The position numbers and the translations under genes were made by a program. Below are positions 35,092-43,578 of a DNA stretch of 64,000 nt, piece by piece (position 1 is the first letter of the stretch; each line of letters opens with the position of its first letter). The notes beneath the pieces were generated by a model, which saw only the letters and a program-made list of their open reading frames with translations, had not been told where the DNA came from and ran no database searches. Source of the stretch: Spirirestis rafaelensis WJT71-NPBG6 (GTDB lineage: Bacteria; Cyanobacteriota; Cyanobacteriia; Cyanobacteriales; Nostocaceae); the NCBI GenBank assembly GCA_019359015.1, contig JAHHID010000004.1:102764-166763 (forward strand). The letters are read 5' to 3'.

Positions 35092-35469
35092 TTAGGTGCG
35101 TCCAACAAGACTGGCAACTACTGTTGCTAACTCAGCCGGTTCAACAGGTTTAGGTAAATGTAGCTGATAACCGGATTGTATGGCTCGCATTCTATCCTCT
35201 GCTCTAGCATATGCTGTCAGGGCTGCTGCGGGAATATTTCCACCTTTCTCTGGGGGTTGCGATCGCACTTTGCGAATCAAGGAGTAACCGTCTTCTTCTG
35301 GCATTCCGATATCGCTAATTAAAACATCTGGTTTCCAGTGTGCTATAATCTCTAGCGCTTCTTGGGCTGATGCAACCGCCTGAACTTCGGCAGCGCACTG
35401 TTCAAGTACGGTGGTGATAAAGTCACGAATATCAACTTCGTCATCTACCACTAGCACGCGGATACCCAT
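35092..35469 (-). CDS. single-domain response regulator (CheY-like receiver)
   Basis: A 125-residue receiver domain. Acidic pocket D9/D10, phospho-acceptor D53 in LISDIGMPEEDG, T85 in AALTAYAR, and K107 in LPKPVEP. There is no output domain. Its start ATG overlaps the kinase stop codon (TAATG), so it is translated by coupling with the upstream kinase and is almost certainly its phosphorylation partner. Confidence 0.93.
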   Translation of the reverse strand: MGIRVLVVDDEVDIRDFITTVLEQCAAEVQAVASAQEALEIIAHWKPDVLISDIGMPEEDGYSLIRKVRSQPPEKGGNIPAAALTAYARAEDRMRAIQSGYQLHLPKPVEPAELATVVASLVGRT

Positions 35470-38400
35470 TAAGGAGGGGGAAGGGAAGGAGGGGGAGAGG
35501 GGGGGAGGGAAAGAGGGGAGTTGTTCTGTTTGTCTGTTTGTCCGAGTTTGGCGTTGAGTAGTGGCAGCTTAAGTGTGAATTTCGCGCCTTTGCCTTCACC
35601 AGCACTTTCTACATAAACAGTACCACCATGTAATTCTACTAAATGACGCACTATTGATAATCCTAATCCTAATCCGCCGTGGGATCTGGTGCTGGAACTA
35701 TCTGCTTGACGAAAGCGATCAAAGACGTAAGGCATAAATTCCGGTTTTATACCAATCCCTGTGTCGCTTACCGTAATTTCCACATGAGAATTAATTCGCT
35801 GTAAACCGACTTCCACGCGCCCCCCTTGGGGTGTAAACTTAATTGCGTTGGATAGTAGATTCCAAACAATTTGCTGCAATCGTCCAGAATCACCGAGAAT
35901 TAATTCAATATTTCGGTTAATTGAAGTTTCGATCTGGATTTGTTTTGCATCAGCCGCTAGACGTACAGAATCGAGTGCTGATTCTATAATCGGCACTAAA
36001 TCACAACTGCGGACATTGAGACGCAACTTGCCTCGAATCATCCGCGAAATATCTAGTAAGTCTTCAATCAACTGTGTTTGTGCCCTAGCGTTGCGCTCGA
36101 TTGTCTCTAAAGCTTTAGCAGTTTGAGTTTCGGTAAGCTTGCGCGAAGAACGTAGCATCTGTGCCCAACCGAGGATAGCGTTGAGAGGCGATCGCAATTC
36201 ATGCGATAATATTGCTAAAAATTCATCCTTCATCCGGTTTGCTTCAGTCAACTGCTCTGTTTGCTGCTGCAAAGAAGTAATCAAGCTTGCTCTTTCCATT
36301 GCGATCGCTATCTGGTCACAAACCGCTTGCATCATCCCAATTTCATTTTGGGTAAAGCTATTTTTACTACGACTGGCAAAGGAAAGTGTACCTAAAACTC
36401 GTCCCCGCGCTATCAACGGATAACCATAATACGCGGTAATCCCAACAGCGCGAATCAGTTCTGTTTTCACATCCGTTGATTGCTGCACATTCTCTAAAGC
36501 AATTGCACGGTGTTCCATTGCAACTGTACCGGACACCCCTTGCCCAAACTTCAGCCACTCAATGTCTTTAGCAAGTTCTTCGGAAATACCACTGTAGGAA
36601 CTTAGCCGCAAGACTGGCTTGTTTTCTTCAACCAAATAATTAAAATAAGCATCTAAACGAATTTGCTCGGCAAGTTTTTGGAATAAGCCATCGAGCAGTG
36701 TTACTGGTTGCTGACTCGATAGTAAATCGCTTGCGGTGCCAAATAAAAGCTGAAGCCTTTTATAGCCTAATGAAAGTGCATTTTCTACCCGCTTGAGCTT
36801 GGTGATATCTTGAAACATGAAGATACACGTAGCTCCAAGACCGTGCATTGCTGGCAGAGTATCTGCATATATTAGCAGCGATCGCACACCTCCAGGCGTG
36901 TGCCAATTTATTTCCACTCCATCGAGACGTTCACCACGAGCAACTCTTACTGCTGGTATTTGTTCGGTGGGGATAGGATTTCCTGCCGTATCGGTGATGT
37001 CATAAGTTGTGTTATAATCCTCTACTGATTGAGCTAGGGGAAATTTGCCTCCAGCTAATTCGTCAGCCGCTCGATTGGCGAAAGTTATTCTTGCCGTTCC
37101 TGGTTCGATAAACAGCAATGGTGTCGGCATTAAGTTAAGAGCATCTTCTAACCATTTTTGCTGATTTTGTAGAACTTCTTCTGCTTGCTTGCGGACGGTA
37201 ATGTCGTCAGTGACGCCAAGAATCTGGTATATTTCACCTTTCTCATCTAAGATTGGCACATATTTGATTAATGTAGTGCAAATGCCATAATCAGGTAAAT
37301 TTATTCTGGCTTCTACAGTTTGTAAAGTGCGCGTTTGTTGTGCTTTTTTTAAAGTTGGTAAATAAGCGTTTGTAATTTCTGGTGGAAAGATTTCCTCGTC
37401 AGTGCGTCCTTTGATTTCCTCTAGTGACTTATTAGTGCGTTGCAAACCCGCAGTGTTGACAAATTGCAATCGCAGTTCGGCATCATATATACCAAACACA
37501 TCGGGGATATTATCAATAGCCAAGCGAAATTTTTCTTCGCTGCGACGTAATGCGGCTTCTGCAAGAGTGCGATCGCTTAAGTCTAAAATAAAAGCTACTG
37601 ACTGTTCGCGTTTTTCTCCCCGCAGGGTGTAACCAACTAGAACCGGGACGCGACTGCCATCCTGACGAATGTATTCTTTTTCATAAGGAGTACAAGCACC
37701 AGTTAATTTGGCTTCGGCGATCGCAATTTCATCCAAATGCAGATATTCTGGTGGTGTGATCTCAATCCAGTCTATTTTCCCGGCTACTAAATCCTCTTGC
37801 GTGTAGCCGATAATCCGCAAAAATTCGTCATTTGCCTTGAGGATACCCCCGTAAATGTCGCCAAAGAGAATGCCGATGACGTTAGCATCTACGAAACCCA
37901 TCAATTTTTGTTCGTTTTCTTTCAGCGCATTTAAAGCGCGATCACGTTCTAAGCTAAGGTGTTCAATTAATGCTGCACTTTGCCAAATCAAAACGACGAA
38001 ACTGACAATAACGATGATGGCAAACATTGACACTGCAAACGCCCCATCATACTGTTTTTGACGTAGACCCTCTACGATGAACCAGCCTAGCACAGAAGGA
38101 AGTGCGATCGCGGCAAACAATAAACGCCTCGCAAGCAAACCACCGTCAGTATCACTTATTACTACCTGCATCAACCCTTGCTCTGGACAAGTCCAAAGAA
38201 TGCCCACACAGACTACTATGAAAGTCAGTGCCGTCAGTAACGTCATAGATGTTGTGTAAGGAGCAACACCGTAAAGCACTTTTACTTTGTACGCATAGCC
38301 GATGACAGCTTGTAAGGAAATCAAAGCAGCTATCAGGGTAAGAATTTGGGCATACCAAAAGCTACGGCGGGTTTTTTGATGAATAATCAGCTCTATAGCT

Positions 38401-38969
38401 CTACCAACCAGCACAAAATTCAGTGCCGTATTTAACCCCATTCGCCCAGGATAAAATGTGGTTACAGAAGGTGACGAGTTACGCAAGAGCAGTTGATCAA
38501 TACCAAAATTCCAGCCGAACAGATATTCAACCAGCGTGAGCAAACCAATTAAGATTACTGCTACTGAACACACCCTTGAAAGCCATAAGGTTCGGGGAGA
38601 TGGGAAGTGGGAAAGTGGGGGAGTGGGGGATGGGGGGAAAGAAGAATTATTCTCCTTGTCTTCAAGCAGTCCCCTTGTCTTCAAAGAGTCCTCCTTGTCC
38701 CCCTTGTCCCCTTGTCCCCTTATCCCCCTATCTCCTTCTTGCGACAGCCACAGCGAAACCCCAGACAGCACAAAGCACAATGCTGTATTCGCTTTCATTG
38801 TTGAGGTACTGTTCCAAAAGCCATGCGTAACAATTTCGATGTTGAGCCACGACCCAAGCAGCACTAAGCCACCAACACAAATAGCGATCGCACTGGCAAT
38901 TTTTCCAATAAGTTTGGCTGAAAATGTCAGGAGTATATCATGCAGATGCAAGCGGTTGCCTTTTAACAT
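35469..38969 (-). CDS. membrane-bound PAS/GAF sensor histidine kinase
   Basis: A 1166-residue two-component sensor. The N-terminal 340 residues hold about eight hydrophobic segments, including a repeated STSTMKANTALCFVLSG / GRMGLNTALNFVLVG pattern. Then come three PAS-type domains (about 350-470, 480-600, 610-740), a GAF domain (about 745-895), HisKA with the phospho-acceptor His in LSHELRSPLNAILGWAQML (about 919-937), and HATPase_c with NLLSNAIKF, DTGIGI and GGLGLGLSIV. Residues about 76-126 are a repeat-derived insert (RGQGDKGDKED to FPPSPTPPLSHFPSP) between membrane segments. The C-terminal tail (SLPPSPPPSLPPP) is also repeat-derived and runs into the receiver gene start. Confidence 0.92.
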   Translation of the reverse strand: MLKGNRLHLHDILLTFSAKLIGKIASAIAICVGGLVLLGSWLNIEIVTHGFWNSTSTMKANTALCFVLSGVSLWLSQEGDRGIRGQGDKGDKEDSLKTRGLLEDKENNSSFPPSPTPPLSHFPSPRTLWLSRVCSVAVILIGLLTLVEYLFGWNFGIDQLLLRNSSPSVTTFYPGRMGLNTALNFVLVGRAIELIIHQKTRRSFWYAQILTLIAALISLQAVIGYAYKVKVLYGVAPYTTSMTLLTALTFIVVCVGILWTCPEQGLMQVVISDTDGGLLARRLLFAAIALPSVLGWFIVEGLRQKQYDGAFAVSMFAIIVIVSFVVLIWQSAALIEHLSLERDRALNALKENEQKLMGFVDANVIGILFGDIYGGILKANDEFLRIIGYTQEDLVAGKIDWIEITPPEYLHLDEIAIAEAKLTGACTPYEKEYIRQDGSRVPVLVGYTLRGEKREQSVAFILDLSDRTLAEAALRRSEEKFRLAIDNIPDVFGIYDAELRLQFVNTAGLQRTNKSLEEIKGRTDEEIFPPEITNAYLPTLKKAQQTRTLQTVEARINLPDYGICTTLIKYVPILDEKGEIYQILGVTDDITVRKQAEEVLQNQQKWLEDALNLMPTPLLFIEPGTARITFANRAADELAGGKFPLAQSVEDYNTTYDITDTAGNPIPTEQIPAVRVARGERLDGVEINWHTPGGVRSLLIYADTLPAMHGLGATCIFMFQDITKLKRVENALSLGYKRLQLLFGTASDLLSSQQPVTLLDGLFQKLAEQIRLDAYFNYLVEENKPVLRLSSYSGISEELAKDIEWLKFGQGVSGTVAMEHRAIALENVQQSTDVKTELIRAVGITAYYGYPLIARGRVLGTLSFASRSKNSFTQNEIGMMQAVCDQIAIAMERASLITSLQQQTEQLTEANRMKDEFLAILSHELRSPLNAILGWAQMLRSSRKLTETQTAKALETIERNARAQTQLIEDLLDISRMIRGKLRLNVRSCDLVPIIESALDSVRLAADAKQIQIETSINRNIELILGDSGRLQQIVWNLLSNAIKFTPQGGRVEVGLQRINSHVEITVSDTGIGIKPEFMPYVFDRFRQADSSSTRSHGGLGLGLSIVRHLVELHGGTVYVESAGEGKGAKFTLKLPLLNAKLGQTDKQNNSPLSLPPSPPPSLPPP
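35472..35530. repeat. purine-rich repeat forming the kinase C-terminus
   Basis: GGAGGGGGAAGGGAAGGAG-type units that code for the Pro/Ser tail of the kinase. They directly precede the receiver start codon on the minus strand, leaving no normal ribosome site there. Confidence 0.6.
38593..38744. repeat. repeat array inside the histidine kinase gene
   Basis: A G-rich part (GGGAAGTGGGAAAGTGGG) followed by CTCCTTGTC and CCCCTTGTC units, in frame. It mirrors the array at 23940-24060 in the GH38 gene. Confidence 0.75.
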
Positions 38970-40277
38970 TGAGGTTTGTTTAACTGCATCTATCTAAAGC
39001 GGCACAGTTGGTATTTCTTCCGTTATAAAATCTTGTACCCACTGTTTTTCATGCTACTTATTCAAATTATTTTTACATCTACCTTTGTGCAGATTTTATG
39101 ATTTTGGGCATTGGGCAACCCCCTTCAGAGAATTCACGCATTCATGCATTCAAAATTAAGAATCTTTTATTGAAATATAGTTTTTCGGCGTTGCTGAATT
39201 CGGATATGAATTTGTTTCACGCAGAGGAGCCACTGCGTTGCGGAGCCAGTGCCGTGCGGGGGTGGAGGAGTTTGAGGCATCTGGCGTTGGGGTTCCCCCC
39301 GTTGTAGCAAGTGGCGTCCGCAGAGTCGCAGAGAGTAAGGCTTTAAGATGCTTGATTTTTAAGTTTCATACTTCAATTCAGCAACGCCAGTTTTTTTAAT
39401 ACCGCAGCATAGCCAATGAGATATTCCAGAACAATCCATTCTTCCTCTTGTTTAAAAATCTTTCTTCGCCAGTCCCCCAACAGGAGAGCCAGTCACCTGC
39501 AAAGGAGGGAGCGCGCTCCCACAGAGGGTTTGCGTCAATAGCGAAGTAACGGTCTTGGTTTCCCGGCAGATGAATGCAACTGAGGTGTCTCCCGAAGTGG
39601 AGCATAGCCGCGTTGGAAACCAGTAGAATTGTGCTGGACTCACCAGTCTCCAGTCCCTGCTTCTTGGGGAACTACTTTTTCCCACTCATCGTCTACTCAG
39701 AGAACGTATTTAATTTTACTAATGTCGCTGCTCAATCAGCAATCGAACAGCTATCGCGATTATCGGATTGGGGTCAATAATCTATTTTCCTCGATCCGCT
39801 GGTACGGTGTAGCTGCCAGATGTGTCCGCTTAAGTACCTTGGGAGAGGCATCCTCAAAGTTTGCATTCAAAATTTCTTATTTAAAGGTTTTTTCTGATTT
39901 TTCTCTATATATACAGCAATTCTGGCTTGCTCATCATAATAACGCAGACATAACACTCTTTCATGCCTCTGATTTTGCTGTTAACTTTGAAAAAAGTTTG
40001 CAGGTAATTAATTGGATATGAGCAATATTGTTTATATTTACAATCACCCTTTATAACATCTAGATCAAATCACAAACCACACATTTTTGCAACCAAAGCC
40101 CTATATACTAGACTTTAATCAAATTTGGGCTTTTGTAAATTGAAATACTAAAAATGATAAGTTTTTCGATGACATACTAGCGTATCTACGGTTTTTCAGG
40201 TTTAGTAAAAACTATATCCAACGTAATCAAAAACCTCAAAATTTATGTGGTGTGAAAATCAACAGAGGAGTGAAAGA
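38970..40277. other. 1.3-kb noncoding region
   Basis: No supported gene in six frames; short frames here have no family features. It holds the mobile-element-like inverted repeat at 39187-39388, a GC-rich patch (39460-39640) made of short interspersed repeats, and an AT-rich tail with the promoter of the following synthase gene. A plus-strand stretch near 39690-39778 (AIEQLSRLSDWG) could be a coding remnant but is too short to assign. Confidence 0.4.
39187..39388. mobile_element. MITE-like element with GGCGTTGCTGAATT ends
   Basis: Ends are GGCGTTGCTGAATT and its exact complement, with a further TATGAA/TTCATA match inside each end. Length is 202 bp with no transposase. The interior carries the dispersed GAGCCAGTGCCGTGCGGGGG-type repeat. 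The end sequence recalls IS5-like terminal repeats in cyanobacteria (from memory). Confidence 0.65.
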
Positions 40278-41099
40278 ATGGATTTACGTAACTACGCATT
40301 GCAAATCCTCAAAGAAACTAGTCGAACTTTTTACATTCCAATTAGTATTTTACCACCAGGATTGCAAGAAGCAGTTTCATCTGCATACTTGTGTATGCGT
40401 GCGATTGATGAAATTGAGGATCATCCAGAACTAGATAATGCCACTAAGGCAAGATTACTGCAATCAATTAGTTTGACATTACAAGCAGGTGTTGATGGCT
40501 TCGCCGTTGATGCTTTTTCTGTGGGATTTAGGAGCCAGGAAGATTCTTTAGCAGAAGTAACTCTGGGGATACGAGAATGGGCACTATTAGCACCTGAGGG
40601 CATCGCACCTCGGATTTGGGATGCGACTGCGGCGATGGCGGATCGCATGGCATACTGGGCAGGAAAAAACTGGAAAATTCATACAGAGTCTGATTTAGAT
40701 CGTTATACCTTTGGAGTTGCAGGTGCAGTAGGCTTGTTACTCTCCGATATATGGGCATGGTATGATGGTACTGATACAAACCGTACCCATGCGATCGCTT
40801 TTGGTCGCGGCTTACAGGCAGTTAACATTCTCCGCAACCATAATGAAGATTTGACCCGTGGGGTAAACTTCTTTCCAGATGGTTGGAATGCATACGATAT
40901 TCAAACTTATGCTCAACGTAATCTAATTTTAGCAGATGCTTACACCAAAGCCCTTCCTGCTGGTCCGGCATTAGATTTTTGTCAAATTCCACTCACATTG
41001 GCTCATGGCACCCTTAACGCCCTTGCTAATGGCAAAGATAAACTTAGCCGTAGTGATGTTTTAGCACTGATTGAGCAGGTGACGAATCTGAGCAAGTGA
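40278..41099 (+). CDS. squalene/phytoene synthase family protein
   Basis: A 273-residue trans-isoprenyl head-to-head synthase homologue. The ATG at 40278 has a good ribosome site (GAGGAG 8 bp upstream); a longer upstream frame is rejected. The first Asp-rich motif is D44-EIE-D48, as in active enzymes. The second reads N187-HNE-D191 (NILRNHNEDLTRG), where the family normally has Asp at the first position (RDVGED). So one Mg-diphosphate ligand is changed to Asn. It could be an altered-specificity synthase for a C30/C40 isoprenoid or a non-catalytic homologue. No carotenoid genes adjoin it. Confidence 0.82.
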   Translation: MDLRNYALQILKETSRTFYIPISILPPGLQEAVSSAYLCMRAIDEIEDHPELDNATKARLLQSISLTLQAGVDGFAVDAFSVGFRSQEDSLAEVTLGIREWALLAPEGIAPRIWDATAAMADRMAYWAGKNWKIHTESDLDRYTFGVAGAVGLLLSDIWAWYDGTDTNRTHAIAFGRGLQAVNILRNHNEDLTRGVNFFPDGWNAYDIQTYAQRNLILADAYTKALPAGPALDFCQIPLTLAHGTLNALANGKDKLSRSDVLALIEQVTNLSK

Positions 41100-41210
41100 T
41101 CTCTGAATAAGGTAAAATTATAAGGGTAAAAGTCTAAGAAAAAATGTTTTTTAGCTTTTACCTTTTATTTTTTTCTTCTCTCTCATCTCCTGAGATTTTC
41201 ATTGTTTTAT

Positions 41211-41573
41211 TTAATTTTTATTTAATGCGACTTGTGGTTTATTCATATACTCAAATAGCTTGGGTTCGGGGAAATCAAATTGTTGGTGCATCTGCGAATA
41301 ATGAAATTGCATCATACTATCTAACCTCTGCATGATACTCGGATTTGCCCCTGTGAAACTTTCTAATAGTTAACACGCACGTTGAGCTAATACAAGTACT
41401 TTTTCGTCGGTTGTATCTGTGCCTTTGTTCATTTGTTCTTGCAGCAAACCAAACAAGTTTTGCCAATCGTTTTCTACTTGCTGAATAACCTCATCACCAA
41501 GTAATTGTTTTCGTTGGTCTAAATATTGACCTTGTTCTAGTGTGTAATGTTTCTTGAAGAGATTTTCTGCCAT
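41211..41573 (-). pseudogene. TipAS-domain protein gene interrupted by an in-frame stop
   Basis: The frame from ATG 41573 reads MAENLFKKHYTLEQGQYLDQ to VLVLAQRAC and meets TAA at 41370. The same frame continues LLESFTGANPSIMQRLDSMM, then FDFPEPKLFEYMNKP, stopping at 41211. Together this is a full-length TipAS domain, the antibiotic-binding domain of TipA-type MerR regulators. The MerR DNA-binding half is absent. The TAA falls where a Trp/polar residue normally links the helices. If no read-through occurs the gene is dead; the 67-residue product alone is half a domain. Confidence 0.78.
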
Positions 41574-41625
41574 TGTACTCACAGTTTTTCACTCATTTAT
41601 TTCCTTTTCACGCATCGACATTTTT

Positions 41626-41656
41626 ACTGTAGAACCTGACGTTACGTGAGGTGCAA
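41626..41656 (-). promoter_or_regulatory. MerR/TipA-type promoter with 19-bp spacer and operator dyad
   Basis: On the minus strand: TTGCAC, 19 bp, TACAGT. The spacer contains a near-perfect dyad, ACCTCACGTAACGTCAGGT (one mismatched pair). Long 19-bp spacers with a dyad are the mark of MerR-family promoters, and this one closely resembles the tipA promoter as I remember it. It points at the TipAS pseudogene, 53 bp away. Confidence 0.65.
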
Positions 41657-41987
41657 GTCAAAATTTTTGAGATATTGTTTAGTTGTTATAATCGAGGGCG
41701 TGCTTATTTTGATAAAAGCGTACTGCACTAGATAAAATAGCCACAAAGGCGATCGCCCTTTTGCCGAACAACTTGCTGGGAACTGTTTCTGGTTAAACAA
41801 GCGTCATAGGCGAAAGTAAAAGTTATAGTTATGAATTAGGAGTTATGAGTTTTTCTTCCCCCACCTCCCCCACTTTCGTACAGACTTTCTACAGCCGAAC
41901 ATCTTTACCCCACTTCTGCCTCTGCTCTTCCCATTTCGGGGTAAGTAGTTGAAAATAGGTTGAATGTGTTTCAAATGATTCAACTTT
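41657..41987. other. intergenic region upstream of a small gene
   Basis: No gene seen. It contains one HIP1 octamer (about 41749) and a short GAGTTATGAGTT heptamer stretch with C-rich units (41835-41875). Confidence 0.35.
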
Positions 41988-42248
41988 ATGCCTAGAACAC
42001 CGAGCGAATTTGCAGTACACCTGATGATGGATGGTGGACACCGGGAAGAAATACGCTTTCCCACAATTCAAGATTTTCAGAAGTGGTACAGTGGCGAACT
42101 TATGCCAAAAGCTGCTTCTAATGACTTTATCAGCGTACCCATCAAAAATATTTCCGGTCAGGGAGAGTATATGGTAGTACGTCCCTCTCGGATTTTAGCA
42201 ATCCGGGTAGAACCTGTTTTTAGTTCTAGTGTTGAAAGATTCAACTAA
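41988..42248 (+). CDS. conserved small protein of unknown function
   Basis: An 86-residue protein with no membrane segment. It reads as a compact beta-rich domain (FAVHLMMDGGHREEIRFPTI, then FQKWYSGELMP and YMVVRPSRILAIRVEPVF). I recognise no named family. It ends 3 bp before the mltA start on the same strand, so the two genes are translationally linked, which suggests a cell-wall or envelope connection (inference). Confidence 0.65.
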   Translation: MPRTPSEFAVHLMMDGGHREEIRFPTIQDFQKWYSGELMPKAASNDFISVPIKNISGQGEYMVVRPSRILAIRVEPVFSSSVERFN

Positions 42249-42251
42249 ATC

Positions 42252-43517
42252 ATGAGAAAAACCCTTGCTTTGCTTTCCTTGAGTTTGGGAGCTGCTTTTA
42301 TTATCCCACTCTGGTCAGCTGTTGCTCAAATTCCTAGTTTACCACCGCTGCCGTTACCAAACAATCCTGAAGCTCCGCCAGTGGTAATACCAGTACCAAC
42401 AGTTCCGCAGGTACAGCTGCCGCTAAAACCGATGGAATTAGCAGCTGATTGTACTTCCCAGTCTGCTTGCTTGGGTTGGGATGAGCAAATTTGGAGTCGA
42501 GGGGGTAAACCAGGCGATCGCGACGCACTCTTAGCATCGATTGACAACAGTCTGAGTTATCTGCAAAAAGATAAGGCGATCGCCGTGTATCAGAATTATC
42601 CAATTAAGGAAATTACTCTTGATCGCGTCCGTCGGAGTTTGCTGCGCTTCCGTCAATTAATTGTTAACTCCAACTCTCCAGCTCAACTGCAAGCTGCTGT
42701 CCAGCGGGAGTTTGCCTTTTATAAATCGGTAGGTAACGACGGCAAGGGTACTGTTAAATTTACTGCATATTACGAGCCTGTTTATACTGCAAGCCGGGTT
42801 CGCACAAATGTATATAAATATCCCCTTTATCGACTACCCCCAGACTTTGAGAAATGGAGTAAACCGCATCCGAAACGGATACAGCTAGAAGGAAAAGATG
42901 GTTTGCTTGGAGATAAAAGTCGGTTGCGCGGTTTGGAAATATTGTGGTTCCGCGATCGCTGGGAAGCATACATGGTGCAAATCCAAGGTTCTGCTCAAAT
43001 TAAGTTAACCAACGGAACTGCAACCAGTATCGGCTATGCAGGTGGTACAGATTACCCTTGGACAAGTATAGGGCGAGAATTAGCAAAAGACGGCAAAGTA
43101 ACTTTGAAACAACTGACCCTCCCACGGATGACTGAGTATTTTCAGCAACATCCGCAAGAGTTAAATAATTATCTACCCCGCTGGGAAAGGTTTGTTTTCT
43201 TCAAAGAAACCAACGGTGAAGCAGCTACCGGCAGTATTAATGTACCGGTGACAGCAGAGCGTTCTATTGCTACAGATAAGTCTCTCATGCCTCCTGGCGC
43301 ATTAGCGCTAGTTAATACGTCACTTCCCTATCCCACCGCGTCAGGACGGCTAAATTATCGTACAGTCAGCCGCTTTGTGCTCGATCAGGATACAGGAAGC
43401 GCCATAAAAGGACCAGGACGGGTAGATTATTTTATGGGAACTGGCAAATTAGCAGGCGATCGCGCTGGGGTTACAGGTGGTAATGGATCGCTTTATTATT
43501 TACTCTTGAAGGAATAG
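42252..43517 (+). CDS. mltA: membrane-bound lytic murein transglycosylase A
   Basis: Cleaves peptidoglycan glycan strands in the periplasm, forming anhydro-muropeptides. 421 residues with an N-terminal signal peptide (LALLSLSLGAAFIIPLWSAVA), then a Pro-rich linker. The MltA domain includes KFTAYYEPVYTASR near 172-185 and QIQGSAQIKLTNG near 238-250. The C-terminal 3D domain ends FMGTGKLAGDRAGVTGGNGS with the catalytic-type Asp. No lipobox Cys is seen, so anchoring is by uncleaved signal or the protein is soluble. Confidence 0.9.
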   Translation: MRKTLALLSLSLGAAFIIPLWSAVAQIPSLPPLPLPNNPEAPPVVIPVPTVPQVQLPLKPMELAADCTSQSACLGWDEQIWSRGGKPGDRDALLASIDNSLSYLQKDKAIAVYQNYPIKEITLDRVRRSLLRFRQLIVNSNSPAQLQAAVQREFAFYKSVGNDGKGTVKFTAYYEPVYTASRVRTNVYKYPLYRLPPDFEKWSKPHPKRIQLEGKDGLLGDKSRLRGLEILWFRDRWEAYMVQIQGSAQIKLTNGTATSIGYAGGTDYPWTSIGRELAKDGKVTLKQLTLPRMTEYFQQHPQELNNYLPRWERFVFFKETNGEAATGSINVPVTAERSIATDKSLMPPGALALVNTSLPYPTASGRLNYRTVSRFVLDQDTGSAIKGPGRVDYFMGTGKLAGDRAGVTGGNGSLYYLLLKE

Positions 43518-43578
43518 GGAGTAGGGACTAGGGAATTTTTCTTTTCCCATTCCCGATTCCCCATTCCCTAGTCCCTAG
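43515..43578. repeat. paired heptamer arrays between convergent genes
   Basis: GGGAGTAGGGACTAGGG units, a T-rich loop, then complementary CCCATTCCCGATTCCCC and CCCTAGTCCCTAGTAC units. They fold into a long imperfect hairpin filling the whole gap between mltA and the DUF5895 gene. Confidence 0.7.

Noticed and set aside
38970..40021. several 60-130-codon frames after the histidine kinase
   Set aside because: They fall in interspersed repeats and on both strands with no consistent coding signal.
41144..41335. 63-codon plus-strand frame
   Set aside because: It is the antisense of the second half of the TipAS pseudogene, whose coding sense is on the minus strand.
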